Shown in pieces: positions 24,183 through 35,901 of a stretch of 64,000 nucleotides of DNA (positions are counted from its first letter, which is position 1; each line of letters begins with the position of its first letter). The DNA comes from Marsupella aquatica. Lineage: Eukaryota > Marchantiophyta. The translations under genes and the position numbers were made by a program. The notes under the pieces are model-generated. The model was not told the DNA's origin. It was given only the letters and a program-made list of their open reading frames with translations, and searched no databases. The DNA is taken from positions 13,826,001 to 13,890,000 of the forward strand of contig OZ316898.1 of assembly GCA_973895155.1 (NCBI GenBank). The letters are read 5' to 3'.

Positions 24183-25550
24183 CTACTCGATTGTAGGAAT
24201 GTCGGGCGGGTTGGGTTTCTCCGTTGCCGGCCTCTGTTCCGGAACCTCCTCTGGTGCCCTTGCCTGTAGGAAGTACCGGGGCAAAGGTCTTACTTCGGGC
24301 ATACCGGCATAATAGCGGTACGTGATAGCCAAGCCGGGACACGCTTCCCTTGCCGATCACCAGCTGTTCCTCCTTCAAGATCTTCTTTAGTTGAGTGAGG
24401 AGGTAACCATTGTAGTCCCGGCTTGGGTCTGGCCTCTCTGCCAGATAGACCTGTGCCTTGTCGATCTCTGGTCTCGGCCAGTTGCAATGCATGGTCACCC
24501 GCAAGAAATCGATCATCTCTCCTATATGCGGGTTGGTGCAGGTGTTTCGGAAGAAGCCATTCTTTGTTGAAGGCCCGGGAAACGACCGGAACTCCTTGTC
24601 TGGCAAAGTCTTCCTGGTATCTACCTTGGTCTTATTGCCCTTCGGCAAGCCAAACACTTCGGCAATCACCTGGGGAGTGAGATAGAAATCCTTCCCATAC
24701 ACCCTTGTGGAATTGGTCTCGGACTCCCATGATCCCACGAATTCTAGTAAGTCTGAATCCGGCACCTCCGGCTTCAGCCACGGTAACTTTACAAAGGCTT
24801 CCAAGCCGGATCCGGCCATGAAGCCCTGGTATTTCCGAGTCTGCATAGCAGTAAAGCATGCATCCTCCTCCCGTGCAAAGTATAATTGCACTTCCTCGGG
24901 GAGAATCGCCGCCCAGCCTTTCCAAGTGTCATCTCTTGTTAGAATGGCGTTGATGGGGTCAACCTCCTCCTCCTCGGCTTCTCTCTGCCTCCTGCTCTGC
25001 TGTTCTGCTGGCTTCTTTGGTGCCGCCGACCTCGTTCTTTTTGCCGGGGTGGCCTCTTCATTGTTGTTGCCCTTCCTCTTCATCTCGGCTGCCGTGGATG
25101 TCTCTCCTAGCACGGTTGCCTTTGTCCACCCCTCCGTGCTACCCTTCAATTCCTAGTGTATGTCATTGCAGCGTTTGATGGCTTTGCGGATGCCGACGAC
25201 TCTGTCATCGCAAAACAGCAGGTCGTCTAGCTCGTTGCTAGTAGGCGTCCACAGGAATTCAGCCTTGATGAGTTCTCCTCCTAAGAAGGCAGCTTTCTGC
25301 AGCTCCCACAATCGAGCGAGCTCCTGCCGTTCTCGAGCTGCTCTCTCCGATTCTTCATCCTCGTAAGTCCCAATGTACTCAATTGCCCGTTCGAACAGGC
25401 ATCCCCAAAAATGTGCCGCTTGATTGACGTTGCTCATACCCTTCTCGAGTTGATAGTCGGTATCTGTTCCCACCCTGAGCGCTTGCCTAAGCAGTTGACA
25501 GTAGTTGGCCGCCCGTAGTCGCCTGCCCAGTTCGTGTTTGCAAATGAGCC
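24175..25550 (-). pseudogene. globular N-terminal half of broken accessory gene (plant-mobile type domain)
   Basis: Open in one frame from a TAG near 25,552, with a second in-frame TAG at 25,153-25,155, down to 24,175. The ~430 codons start with Gln/Cys-rich sequence (WGCLFERAIEYIGTYEDE) and an acidic/basic linker. A globular domain follows, with VYGKDFYLTPQVIAEVFGLP and NWPRPEIDKAQVYLAERP. The 'basic strand then ...I...GLP' pattern recalls the putative plant transposon protein domain found near plant retroelements; this is an inference from pattern, not a database match. A frameshift near 24,180 separates it from the coiled-coil half, and no intact start can be chosen. Stops of CAG-to-TAG type suggest decay of a silenced repeat. 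Confidence 0.55.
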
Positions 25551-27596
25551 ACTATTCCTCGCGAGCGGTCCTTACCCCTCTCCTCCTCTGGTTCTCCCTC
25601 CCGTTGGTTACCCCTAGCCGCCGGCACTTAGCGTGCCCTAACCCTAATCGTGTTCTCTCCCCTGGCGTCCTTACTTCCGGCCTCGGCTTGGGTTCCATAG
25701 TCACCCTTAATTGTTTATATTTTCCTTATTTATGTAACTATACTAAGGTGTTTCTAGGGTACACTTCCCTTTTCCCCTTAAAACTAGCCCAGTGATTCCT
25801 GGCTAGGCATCACAAGTTTTTTCATAATTAATATTTCCAAATTTAACTCCTCAATATAAGTCTCAACATTGGAGTTTGGGCTCAAAGATCACCAACAAAT
25901 TAAATGTTACAAGAAAATATACTCTTTATGAACAAAGTCACTAACAACATCAGAGATCAGAAGCCTTTACCCATCACAAATCAACACTCAATTGCCCTTG
26001 GCAACCTATGTTTAATCGCTAATTGCCTATCTTGTACCCTTTACGGGTTATATGTTGTCATTTTGTCCATTGCAGCTGGTTGCAACTCGCCCATTGCAAT
26101 GTGCCTATCATAGCTCACTCCTGAGCTCACTCATCTTCCATCATGGATTGTTGTTAACCAACTTTGCCCTTTGCCTTTTAAAAACCTAAGCTTAGTGTAT
26201 TCATGAAGCTTGTGCATCCAAAAGCTTCATGAATTCATGAACCCTGTTTTCAAGATTCTTTAATCTTGATCCAAGATTCTTTTTCATGAATTCATGAAGT
26301 GAATCTGGCATCAAGTATGGGAATCTTAAAAAGAGAGAAAAATTGCATACAAACATAAAGAAAATAATTAAAAGAAAGGTTACTCAAGACAAAGAAAATG
26401 ACCAAAAAAGGAACAAAAAATGATTCAATTAAGACAAAAAGAGTTATGAATGAAGAATTTGACAAAGAACACAAACTCAAGTAAAGACAAAGAGAGTAAT
26501 GAATGATTACTTTGGAATAAAGTACAAGAAAACATCAACTCCAATAAAGACAAAGAGTATTATAAATGCTAGGAAAACTTTGGTATTTTACTATGCAAGG
26601 TTCTAATTAAAAATTAAGAATGAAGTTTTTTTCTAAGTGAATGCAAATAAATATTCCAATCCACTAAAACTTATGTGAACATTAGAGATTTGGGAATGAG
26701 AGAGTTGGAGTAACTATTGCTAATTAAATTTGTTGAGATTCAAAAATATTAAAATGACTAACTCATGAATTCATGAATCATTTCTAAGGGAGGGTTACAC
26801 TTGGAAAATAATAATATTGTAATTGGTTTGTGTGAGATAGATTAAAGACAAAAAATTCATTACAAGACTCATTTGAAATTTTTAGTATATATTTGAAAGT
26901 GTTTTAGATATTTTTGATTCCAATCAACTTTAAGATGATATTTTAAGGATAAACTAGACAAATGATCTCTTGAACATGTGCAAGTGCAAATTGTTAAGAT
27001 TGAAAATAGATCGTACAAAGATTAATAATTTATTATGGTCCATTTTATGTTTTGAATGGCTCAAAATGATAACATATTTTGGGCATTTTTCCATCCATGA
27101 AGATTTTGCAGAGAAAGGGATAGTTTTTAGGTTCATTTTTGGGCATTTTTGAGCTTTTTGCGCTTTTGGAGCAAAAGTTCTTTTAGTTTGGGCTTACTAC
27201 CCATCCTTTTTGGCTCCTTGTTCATTGAAAGATAAGAATGTTATATCATGATGAAAACTCCCATAACATCTCACACACCCCAAGTTCTAAAACAAAAAAA
27301 ACAAATATCTTTCTATTACATTGTAATTGAAAGATAATAATGTTATATCATGATGAAAACTCCCATAACATCTCACACTTGGCCTCACCCCTCCAATTGT
27401 TTCCCTACCACAAAGGATGGATTGGGGAGGGTGCGCAAAAGGGAGGAGATAAACTAGCTCCCCTTCTTTCTTGGTCTACTTGGCTCCCCCTCCCACCTTT
27501 CTTCTTTCTCCTCCTTTGCTTTCTCTGGGGCTTCCTCTTCTTTAAAATCTTCTCAGTCTCTCATTTTCCTCTTCACTCGCTATGTTTTTGTTACAG
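25551..27596. other. A+T-rich intergenic region
   Basis: No gene recognised. Holds a cluster of TTCATGAATTCATGAA palindromes (listed separately), repeated AAGACAAAGAG(T/A) blocks at 26.4-26.55 kb, and a repeated AAAGATAAGAATGTTATATC / AAAGATAATAATGTTATATC block at 27,220-27,350 followed each time by ATGATGAAAACTCCCATAAC. Confidence 0.5.
26200..26298. repeat. cluster of short palindromes
   Basis: TTCATGAAGCTT (26,200-26,211) is inverted as AAGCTTCATGAA (26,222-26,233). The perfect 16-bp palindrome TTCATGAATTCATGAA occurs at 26,226-26,241 and again at 26,283-26,298, with a 14-bp version at 26,763-26,776. These could form hairpins; function unknown. Confidence 0.85.
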
Positions 27597-27765
27597 ACCC
27601 CCATTAGGGTCCTTTCCAAAATTCCAGGCTCCATAGTGTGCCACATCATCATGGCACGCTACAAACATGACAAGACTTTTTTGTGGATAAAATTAACTTC
27701 TGCATTCGTGTTTGTAGCAACTTTTATGTAAAAACTGGGATGCCATGCCATAAAGGAGAATGTAA
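27597..27765 (+). repeat. dispersed ~200-bp repeat, copy 3
   Basis: Reads TCCTTTCCAAAATTCCAGG, then CTCCATAGTGTGCCACATCA, then GCATTCGTGTTTGTAGCAA and CTGGGATGCCATGCCATAAA. Same order as the copies at 19.0 kb and 48.4 kb. No coding potential. Confidence 0.75.
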
Positions 27766-27935
27766 AAAATTGACATGCAAATCAAAAGACAAAAAGATTG
27801 AGGTAAAACTGCTCCATGTAACGGTTTTATTTACATTTTGATTCTATTCAAAACATGAAATAAATCATTCTTTAGAAAGAAAAAAAATTAAAAATGGACA
27901 AGTCAATGTTTGACACTTGAAACAGTTGCCAAACT

Positions 27936-28262
27936 CTCGGGGGGGGTCACTTCCACAGAAGTGGCACATCACGTGCGATAAAGTATAGGCCCATTTAAAT
28001 AGGTGTGGCGTAAGACTTCCAAAGTTTGGTGGAAGAACACATAGGGCATGTTTTATTGACTAGTCAATTGTAAAGAACACATAGACCTATTTAATTGTAA
28101 TAATACTTTCTTTAAAGTTTTTAGGGGTTTTTTAGTAAAAAATGACAAAATTTAAATAAAGAAAGGGTTTTGCAAAAACATATTTTTCACTTATAAGTTA
28201 GGGGTCCAAACCCTAAAACATCGCACGCGATGGATGGCCCTCTATGTACTGACCCCCCCGAG
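27936..28262. mobile_element. MITE-like TIR element A (CTCGGGGG family)
   Basis: A 327-bp element. The left end is CTCGGGGGGGGTCACTTCC; the right end, reverse complemented, is CTCGGGGGGGTCAGTACA. Each end has a subterminal block: CATCACGTGCGATAAAG on the left and CATCGCGTGCGATGTTT on the right. Flanks are 8-bp near-direct repeats GCCAAACT (27,928-27,935) and ACCAAACT (28,263-28,270). There is no ORF, so it is nonautonomous. Confidence 0.85.
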
Positions 28263-28270
28263 ACCAAACT

Positions 28271-29652
28271 TACCAAAGCAACCATACTTAACATCAATCA
28301 CAAAACCAGCTGCAAAGTGAACTAGCTATTTTTTACGAGATTGTTTAATGTGTGGGTAGCTTAATTGCCCACTTCAGCAATCGAAGGTCCGTAATCATTT
28401 CTCACTTCCTACACATAGAGAGACAAAGAGAGAGAAGCCGTCGGTGTCATCAAATCACTAATTTTGCAAAATTGTTTGAGACCAAAAAATTCATGGAAAC
28501 AAATCTCCAATTGTAGAATTTGAAATAGATCAAAAGCTAGAGAAATTTAGAAACTCATCACCACTTTAGTACTTGATAAAATCTCCCAATGTCACACTCG
28601 TTGGAAAGCTAAAGACGAGGCTAAAGAACATTGGAAATTCATAATCTCCTCCCGAATCTCCAGAGAACTCAACTAAATCTATCAATGTTGAGTTCATTAA
28701 AAAGCTAAATAAATTCTAAAACTCATAATTTCCTTAGTACTTGATAAAATCTGTCAATTTTAAGTTCATTCTCATGGAAGGGATCAACATTTCAGGGGTT
28801 GTGCAACAAAGATTTATATTCTCGTTAGAGATTATGAAATCACGTGTAAAATCTATTTTGGGAGCTATTTTTCAAATTACTTACTCAATTCTTATCAAAT
28901 GGTGACAATCCTCAACTCATTAGGACCGTCTCTTCAAGATATTTTCAACGCCATATTATATCTGAGTTTTCATTGTGATTTTCTCAGCAATGTCAAATAA
29001 AAAATTTATACTGGGAAAATTTTCACAAAAATCCCAAAATTTTGATCCCTTTTAATTCTTTTAAATCCAAAAATAAAATCTTTGATGTTGGATTCTTTAG
29101 AAGGGAATTGACAAGATCTTTCTAATGCATCATAGCCCCCAAATTTTGTTGTGGATTGACATATTCATTTGACTCATTATATATTACCTTGCTGTAGATA
29201 AAAGTTGGTTGAGGGTTGACTATGAAATTTGGAAGAAATTGGGATCATTGGATTTGGATAATGGGAAGACAGTAATCATAGACATGAACGTCATTCCTAA
29301 AGTAATTCAAAATTATCAGCTGAAATCTCACAGAAAATCATCCAAGCTAATCTGCCAAGGGGAGAAGTTGAGTATTGTGTGAACGTGCCTTACTTTGAGT
29401 CCGATCCATTCTCAAAACTCTTAATAGACATGGAGTGACTACCGGCTCTATTGGATAGAATATTTGCTGCACTTGATGTCCCTCTTGTTGCAGGTCATAT
29501 TACAGAGAAGTGTAAAAAGTATCATTTGAGTTAAACAAAACTTTTCATCAAGATCCATACGGGTTGTTAGAATCTATTGGGGCATTTTGTTAGATTTGGA
29601 GGTCCATATGGGCTTCCATTTCTAGGTGACTGCCTCTAAAATAACATAGGGG
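28271..29652. other. A+T-rich intergenic region
   Basis: No recognisable gene or element ends. A phrase of the type ACTTGATAAAATCT(C/G)(C/T)CAAT recurs near 28,573 and 28,740, each followed by a GTTCATT-like block, suggesting an old local duplication. Confidence 0.45.
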
Positions 29653-29995
29653 TGTTAGGTATTTACTCAAGATCTAGGGTTACGACATGTAACTGTAGTT
29701 AGGCTAACCATAGTTGGAGATGTGGTCAGGTTAACTAGGATGCACACTATATGCCAAGCAGTGTTTGTTTGGATAAGTGGAACTTAGGCTCATTGTTATG
29801 GGGCCACTTGAGAGATGAGGAGAGCTTACAATATGGAGACTTGGTATAGCCGACGGGCTTAGAGTTCAATATAGCTCTCTTGTGTGTTCCCATGGACGTA
29901 GCCTCGAGGAGGTGAACCATGTATCTCTTGTGTCGACTACTTGCACGTTGGATGTGTCATGTGCTTATCATTGCGATTGTTGTCTATGCTCAACA
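29653..29995 (+). mobile_element. Ty1/copia solo LTR
   Basis: A 343-bp sequence beginning TGTTAGGTATTTACTCAAG and ending CTATGCTCAACA, with TG...CA ends. It is the same LTR as the 3' LTR of the copia element at 50,599-50,941 (reverse orientation, also 343 bp). No internal region adjoins it. Flanks AGGGG (29,648-29,652) and GGGGG (29,996-30,000) are a 5-bp target duplication with one mismatch. It was probably left by recombination between the two LTRs of a complete element. Confidence 0.88.
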
Positions 29996-30708
29996 GGGGG
30001 TCCACAGATTTATTTTTGTTCTGGCCCTCTTTTTTCCCTTCCCTTATTCTTCCAGATCCTTGTTTGGTCTTGTGTAGCAATGAGGACTGATGTGGGTAAG
30101 GCCTTGTGTCAGGCTAGAGGACCTGCCATCTATCTCATCTATGTGCCCAAACAACCCATCTCATCTGCATCCCATACTATGGCCACACCCAGAGATCAAA
30201 TATTCGATGGTCAAGGATTAAATCTTTTATTTTGTCGATGGCTGAAATTGGTTCCCACCAAAAATGTAAACAGACCACCCCCTTCCTTTTGACACCATTG
30301 CTTATTGCAGTAATTATAAATAATTAGGCAATGATTATGCTGAAATATTGTATGACGTGCAAGATGATGTGAGGAGAGTAATTTTCTGTTAGCAAGGTGA
30401 GACAGTATTGTTAGTGAGTCACTAGTGGTTTTGAAAGTCTTTTGACTTTTGCCAACTTTTGTATTTTAACTGCATTTCTAAGAGTGACTCACTCCATATG
30501 GCTAGCTAGATAGTAGCTAAAAATTTGGTTTTCCTAACCAGGTTTTGGCTAGCTAGGGACTAAGTTTGCCACAGAAGCAAAGTTTTTGCCATATATAAAT
30601 TGGTTTTCTGGAAACAGGAAAGATTTTCTTGCATGCTACTATTACCCAATTATGCTCTGACTCACACATGGATCAAAAGCACATGCATATATTATGGAAG
30701 AGGTCCGC

Positions 30709-30766
30709 AGTACAAGTGTACTAATACAAGGCATCTTAGTACAAGTGCACTAATACAAGGCATCTT
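30709..30766. repeat. 29-bp tandem duplication
   Basis: Two adjacent copies of AGTACAAGTG(T/C)ACTAATAC followed by AAGGCATCTT, differing at one base. Confidence 0.9.
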
Positions 30767-30881
30767 TCTATGAGTCACAACCTATCAAGCCCAGTTGTCC
30801 TATTCCCTTAAGCCAAGTTTCTAGCAATAATTTCATCTTTTCCTTTTTTAATAAAATTAAGTTTGTATGTACTTGTGTAGA

Positions 30882-30927
30882 TACAAGCCCAATGCCCACA
30901 AGCCCAATGCTCACAAGCCCAATGCCA
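30882..30927. repeat. 16-bp unit, three tandem copies
   Basis: ACAAGCCCAATGC(C/T)CAC-like unit repeated three times. No function evident. Confidence 0.85.
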
Positions 30928-31094
30928 TGTGTTGCACTGTAGTGACCAAAAATGTCTTTTCCAGTAAGTGGCTAAAATGGTGGGCTAGGATGTCTTACTT
31001 AGGGTTTTGATTAGGCTTACACGGCTTTACACTCTTGTACCTTATTGGGACACTACCCAGCTTATTTGTTTTATTTGGACTTATTAGTAAATAT

Positions 31095-31113
31095 TTATGG
31101 ACCCCACTAGAGG
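31095..31113 (+). repeat. dispersed ~200-bp repeat, copy 4 (left piece)
   Basis: The GACCCCACTAGAGG segment matches the start of the dispersed repeat (GACCCCCATTAGGG at 27,595). The remainder continues at 48,375 on the other side of the large retroelement, which therefore inserted into this repeat. The last five bases, AGAGG (31,109-31,113), are the left target-site duplication. Confidence 0.7.
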
Positions 31114-32095
31114 TGTGGTAAGCGTTTTAGATGAAACTTGTATAAAACGTATCTTAGAAACTCGAGTTTATTCCCGTAGGAAATAAAGGAAATCAACTTA
31201 TGATATTATTAAGGTCTTTGAGATCTTTAGAAGTCTCTTCCCTTACACAACTACTATATCTCACTCAAAATATTTATGATCAATCGTTTTAATATGGAAA
31301 CTCTCAGATTATTGCTCCTTCTCAATAGAAGTTTGATTTTCGTTCCATTCCTAAATTCCTTATACTCAACAGAGATCGGCTTTACATTAGGGATTTCACT
31401 ACAATTCTCTAAACTCTAGATTTCAGAACTTTACTCATATTTTTCCATACAAAACCAAAGAAAAGTTTTCTTAAAATGTATTCATTCATTCCAAGGTTTA
31501 CAAGAAAGACACGAGGAAATCATGAATAACAGTAGAATTTGGGTGGTGCATTTTCTCATTTCTGCGATTATTCCTCCTAAGCCCAACCTAGCATGAGGAA
31601 AAGACCCAAACTAGTTACAAATCGTTTCTAGAGAATTAAAATGACAAGGCAATTTTGCCTGGGAGTTCAATTGTAATACTCCCTCACAAATCAAAGAGAT
31701 TTGAAAAGGTTACTAAAACTACCTCCTAACTAACTATTAATTGAAGATCTGAAGAGTTGAGTAGTTCCAACTACTTTCTAAGCTAAGACTCCTAATGATG
31801 GCTAAACTAGTTTAACTAAGCTAAATTCTATCTAATGAGCTCAATCTAGGAAAAGGGAGAGAACAAATGGTTTGAAAAATTGAACCACAATTCAACTTAA
31901 AACGCCTGAGCGATGCTTCCGATATAAAAGCAATTGTCGATTAAAAAGGATCCTTCAATGTGAAAGCAGTTTTAGAGCTTTAACTCCTTCATCTTCTTTA
32001 AATAATTTCATTTGTTGCTTAAAAGGTTTCAAAAGTTTTGAAAAATGTAGATTGAATACTCCTTTAGAACACTTCCTCAAAAAGGGCTTTCCACA
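31114..32095 (-). repeat. 3' LTR of the gypsy element
   Basis: 982 bp, aligned end to end with 47,381-48,374. It starts TGTGGTAAGC on the plus strand and ends TTTCCACA. About 35-40 substitutions plus small indels separate the copies, mostly transitions. Confidence 0.96.
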
Positions 32096-32108
32096 TAATC
32101 CACTCCTT
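32096..32108 (-). other. polypurine tract (plus-strand primer site)
   Basis: On the minus strand, AAGGAGTGGATTA directly precedes the 3' LTR start TGTGGAAAGC. The position and purine richness fit the polypurine tract that primes plus-strand DNA synthesis. Confidence 0.7.
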
Positions 32109-32621
32109 AAATGTGAAGCGACCCCGCCAACAGTAAGTCTCAAAAAAGTTTTCTTCAGTAAAAATATTTCAGGTGAAAATTGCTAAAGATGATAACATTT
32201 CTTACTCAGAGAAATCAATAATGAACAGATTGAACTTGAGGACTTCAGGTCTGAATTTGAACTTGGTTTGACTTGTGAAGAAAGAATTAACTTGGATGTG
32301 ATTCAGTGAGGCTTTTCAAGTTTGATTAAACTCAGGGTGAAAAATGTAATGGAAAGAAACACATGGAATAGAAATGGTATTCATTTGAGGAAAAGTAAAA
32401 TCTGTATCAAAGAAAGTGAAGTGTAAATAAATCTCCAACAGTGTACAGTGAAGTGATGGACTGGAAAAAATTCTCCATAAAAAATACTTCAAAATTAAAA
32501 TGAGATCTCTTCATCACCATAGCAGAGGAGCAATAAATCCAAGGAAAATGCTCATAATGTCACTCCCACCAGGATTGCAAATCATTTCCACTAACTGCAC
32601 TGAAAACTTGAAAGTTGTCTC
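32109..32621. other. non-coding DNA between accessory ORF and 3' LTR
   Basis: About 500 bp of A+T-rich DNA inside the retroelement. No ORF or repeat recognised. Confidence 0.5.
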
Positions 32622-34398
32622 CTAGTGTTTTCGCTTTAGTTTCTTTTTCTTTGGAAGCAAAGCCTGATTCACTTCTTCAGACTCAGTGTCTGGTTCGATT
32701 ACTTCAATCTCCATCTGTAAATCAGCCTGTGCTAATAAATCTATTGTTGGAGTAGTCATGCCCCGTAGTAGGGCAGTGTTAGAAAAATTGTCATAAGCAT
32801 TAGAAATTGATGATTTCTGCTTAGGAGTAGGTACTCGAAGACAATTTGCATCAACTACTGGTAATGCCTTGTTCTGCTCAGTAGAAACATTGTTTGGAGC
32901 AAGAAGAGAAACAAATGGCTGATCCTCTGATGTTATGGTTAGGGTTGGGGCAACACAATTGGATTGTCTAGCAGCAACCCTCTCGGAGGGAGCAATGGCT
33001 TCAACTGTATTCATTTTGTCCTCCCTTGAAACATGAGTTACTCCCTGTGGTACGTCTGATGGGGTACCCTGGACAAGTGTGAAGGTTGAACATAATTCCA
33101 AATGATTCTCAGTGTACTTTTGCAAATCTCCAATCAATTTCAGGATCATTTCATATTTCCTGTCCAACAAATTCTTCTGGTTGGTAATTGCTGAAACAAT
33201 TTTCGTCAAGTTCTTGGGATCGTTTTTCCATCCTTCAGATGTCAATGCAGCAAGCTGAAGAGTGTCAATAACAGAGAGTGCCATTCTAGTTGCAGCAGTT
33301 GAGAGAGTATGAACCGATTGCTGGATTGCTGGTAAGACTGAGCCGTGGAGCAACTCCTTCAATCGCTTCTCAAGCTCACGTTTCTCCAATCTCCACTGTT
33401 TCCTTTCTTGATCAATTCGCGTAGAAGATGAGTGTAGGTCTTCGATCTTAGCGAGTAAAGCATCTCCTGAACAAGAAAATCTAGTTTGTAGCTGATTAAT
33501 CAAACCAGCATTGATGGAATTAGCTCTGCAAAAGTCATCCACAGTGCTGCAAAATCGCCCTTCCAATGGACACAACGAGTCATCCGAATCCACTTGAATG
33601 ACACAAATTTCTTGGGGTTTCTTGATTGATGTTGAACCTCGTGGTCGACCCCTCAATACTCGCACAGGGGTTGCCTGGAACTCAGTTTTGACAGGGATCT
33701 CTACAGCATCCTCGTCCTCTGTCTCACTGTCTTCATCTTTGGAGGATGGGTCTTCAATGAGAGCTCTGTTTGCCTCTTCTTCTTCATAGAACTGTAACTC
33801 TGTTGTCGAAAGCTTCTTCTCAAACTTGTACAAGTGGAACAACATGGGTGGCTGCCACAAACAAATCGCTACCGTCCTTCACTTTCTTGCACCTCAGCTG
33901 AAAAGAATCTAAAAGCACACTAGCCCAATTGATTGGTTTACCTTTGTCATAGGCGGTGACAATCATGGCAGCCAACTTGCCTGCAATTCGCCTAGGCTTA
34001 TCGGGTGTCAAAATTGGTACAATGAAACGAAGGATTGCTCGGAGTGCTGGATCCTTTGCTGAGTTTGGGGTATAGCCTTCCTTCGCAAACTCAACAGAGA
34101 AAGGATCCTTGCAAATGTCATGGAACAATCAGGAGGAGGTGAAATCTTCTGCAATCAGGCCTACCGAAGAAACACCATAGAAATCCGCCATCGTCTGCTC
34201 AGTAATCGCTGTGTAATCCGATCGGGCAGTCACGTTCTTCCCACGTTTATTCCGCAGGCGTATTTCGTCCACCATCTTCACATTGTTGATCACCCAGAGG
34301 AAGTCAGCCAATGAATCGATGCCCACCTTCTTGTAATTCTCTCAGTTGCTGGCCATCTCAGATTCAGGAGGCATCATGATCGTCTTCTCCTTCGCCAT
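32622..34398 (-). pseudogene. accessory ORF between integrase and 3' LTR
   Basis: A sense-strand gene of ~590 codons beginning at an ATG (34,396-34,398; MAKEKTIMMPPESEM). It is broken by in-frame TGA codons at 34,342-34,344 and 34,129-34,131 and by one frameshift near 33,850. The N-terminal ~200 residues form a globular domain (DSLADFLWVINNVKMVDEI, TEQTMADFYGV, then ILTPDKPRRIAGKLAAMIV). An acidic segment, a short coiled coil (RKQWRLEKRELEKRLKELL), an Ala/Thr-rich middle and a C-terminal KKKKLKRKH basic tract follow. The position matches the extra ORF of Tat/Athila elements, called env-like in Athila; here I see no signal peptide or membrane helix, so it is not evidently an envelope protein. 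The basic tail suggests nuclear entry. Architecture resembles the broken gene at 22-25.5 kb. Confidence 0.75.
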
Positions 34399-34820
34399 TG
34401 CTGCTTGAACTTTGCTTACAATGGGCGCCTCGACCACACCAGACAGCTGATCTTGCTCTTGGCCTCCTTCTGACCTGCGCGCTCAATGTTCAGGTCCGCT
34501 TTCTGTTCTCACTCTCTGCCACCTGCATTCGTCAATCTTCCTCCAAGAACGATTCATTGATAGCCGGTATTAAGTATCCGTTTGCCCTCTGTGTACTCGC
34601 TTCCAGTACACGTATTCCTCTTTGCCGCCGAATCAACCCGTTTCAAAGTTGAAAAACAATTCAGCCTTCTCTTAATCATTCTCCCATTTTCCCTAAAGGT
34701 ATGCGGTTGAGAGAGCTCAAAAAATAAATTTTTTAACCTAAAATGGTTATCTTAACTTATATCATCAACTAATCTCTACGCAACCATCCCCTCCTTAAAT
34801 AAGGGAGTGACCTCATGACC

Positions 34821-35901
34821 CTACTCCAATGGCTGAGCCATGTATTTTTTTACTCTATGGCCATTTACTCTAGTAATTAATTCTTCTCCATCAGTAGTGG
34901 TAAGTTGTAAGCTACCATTAGACCAAACATTCTTAACTACATAGGGACCTCCCCACCTAGTGTGGAGTTTCCCTGGAAACTTCAAATAACAATTGTCATA
35001 TAATAAAACTAAATCTCCTGCCTTAATGGTTGTTGGCTTCAACTTCTTATCATAATTCATCTTCCTACGTGCTTGCTGAACATGAGTGTGTGTGAGTGCA
35101 TAAAGACGATTTTCCTCCAAGTGTTCTAATTCTGCTAATCTAATTAATTGGCTTTCTTTAGGGGGTAAACGTCTATCTTCCAAAATTTGTGCAGTGGGCA
35201 AACTGAACTCTATAGGAACAATAGAGTCCATCCCATAAACCATGTAAAAAGGAGTTCTTTTTGTGGTGATCTTCTGTGCAGTCCTATATGCCCATAGTGC
35301 AGATGCTAACTTCATGTCCCAATCACTCTTATGTGCATAAACGATTTTTGTGAGGATTTTACAAATGATGCCATTAGCCCTCTCCGTCAACCGTTTGCTT
35401 TAGGGTTATAGGGAGTAGTTTTGCGGTGTTTGATCAGGTAAGTGGTGGTAAGCAGTTCTATGGTGCTATTTAGGAAGTGAGTGCCTCTATCACTAACCAA
35501 TTCTAAGGGACACCCATAGCGAGTGATAATATTATCAAAAAGAAAAAGTGTTGTAACAGTTGCATCATCCTTCCGTACCGCTTCGGCTTCCACCCACTTG
35601 GTGGCATAAGCGGTTGCCACTATGATGTAGCGATTCCTCCTTTGTTGGGGAACAGGTTGTATGGGACCCACAAAATCAATGCCCCATTTTTCAAAGGGAG
35701 CTAAGGGCATTATGGGGACTAAGGGCCATCTTCCACTGAGTAAAGGTTTTCCCATGCGTTGGCAAGGGTCACACCCTTTAATGAAGTCAAGTACATCCTT
35801 ATGCATTGAGGGCCATCAATAACCCGCATCACGAACTTTGGCCACCGTTGTGTCCACAGCAAAATGTCCACCCGAATCCCCTTCATGCAATGCACTAATC
35901 A
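34821..35901 (-). pseudogene. gypsy integrase (HHCC finger, DDE core, C-terminal domain)
   Basis: In coding order: an H-x-H half of the zinc finger (HEGDSGGHF), then GCDPCQRMGK with the two cysteines, the first catalytic Asp in WGIDFVGP, the second in LVSDRGTHF, and the Glu in TERANGII. A C-terminal domain with FPGKLHTRWGGPYVV and NGHRVKKY ends at 34,821. Family role: joins element cDNA to host DNA in the nucleus. Breaks: an in-frame TGA just before WPSMHKD (35,816-35,820 region), where the family has Trp, and a one-base deletion near 35,388 between the PKANG and TERANG codons. The 5' part is separated from RNase H by the 3.1-kb insertion at 35,907-39,011. Confidence 0.9.

Larger units (their letters stand above)
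29996..31094. other. intergenic region between solo LTR and large retroelement
   Basis: No gene recognised. Contains two small tandem arrays (30,709-30,766 and 30,882-30,927). A plus-strand open frame runs from inside the solo LTR to ~30,290 but has no recognisable motif. Confidence 0.5.

Noticed and set aside
29882-30292. Cys-rich plus-strand ORF starting inside the solo LTR
   Set aside because: It begins within the LTR, has no conserved pattern and is best explained as chance read-through of LTR and flank.
32622-34398. Calling the accessory ORF a retroviral-type envelope gene
   Set aside because: No signal peptide, no transmembrane segment and a nuclear-type basic tail; only the position matches.
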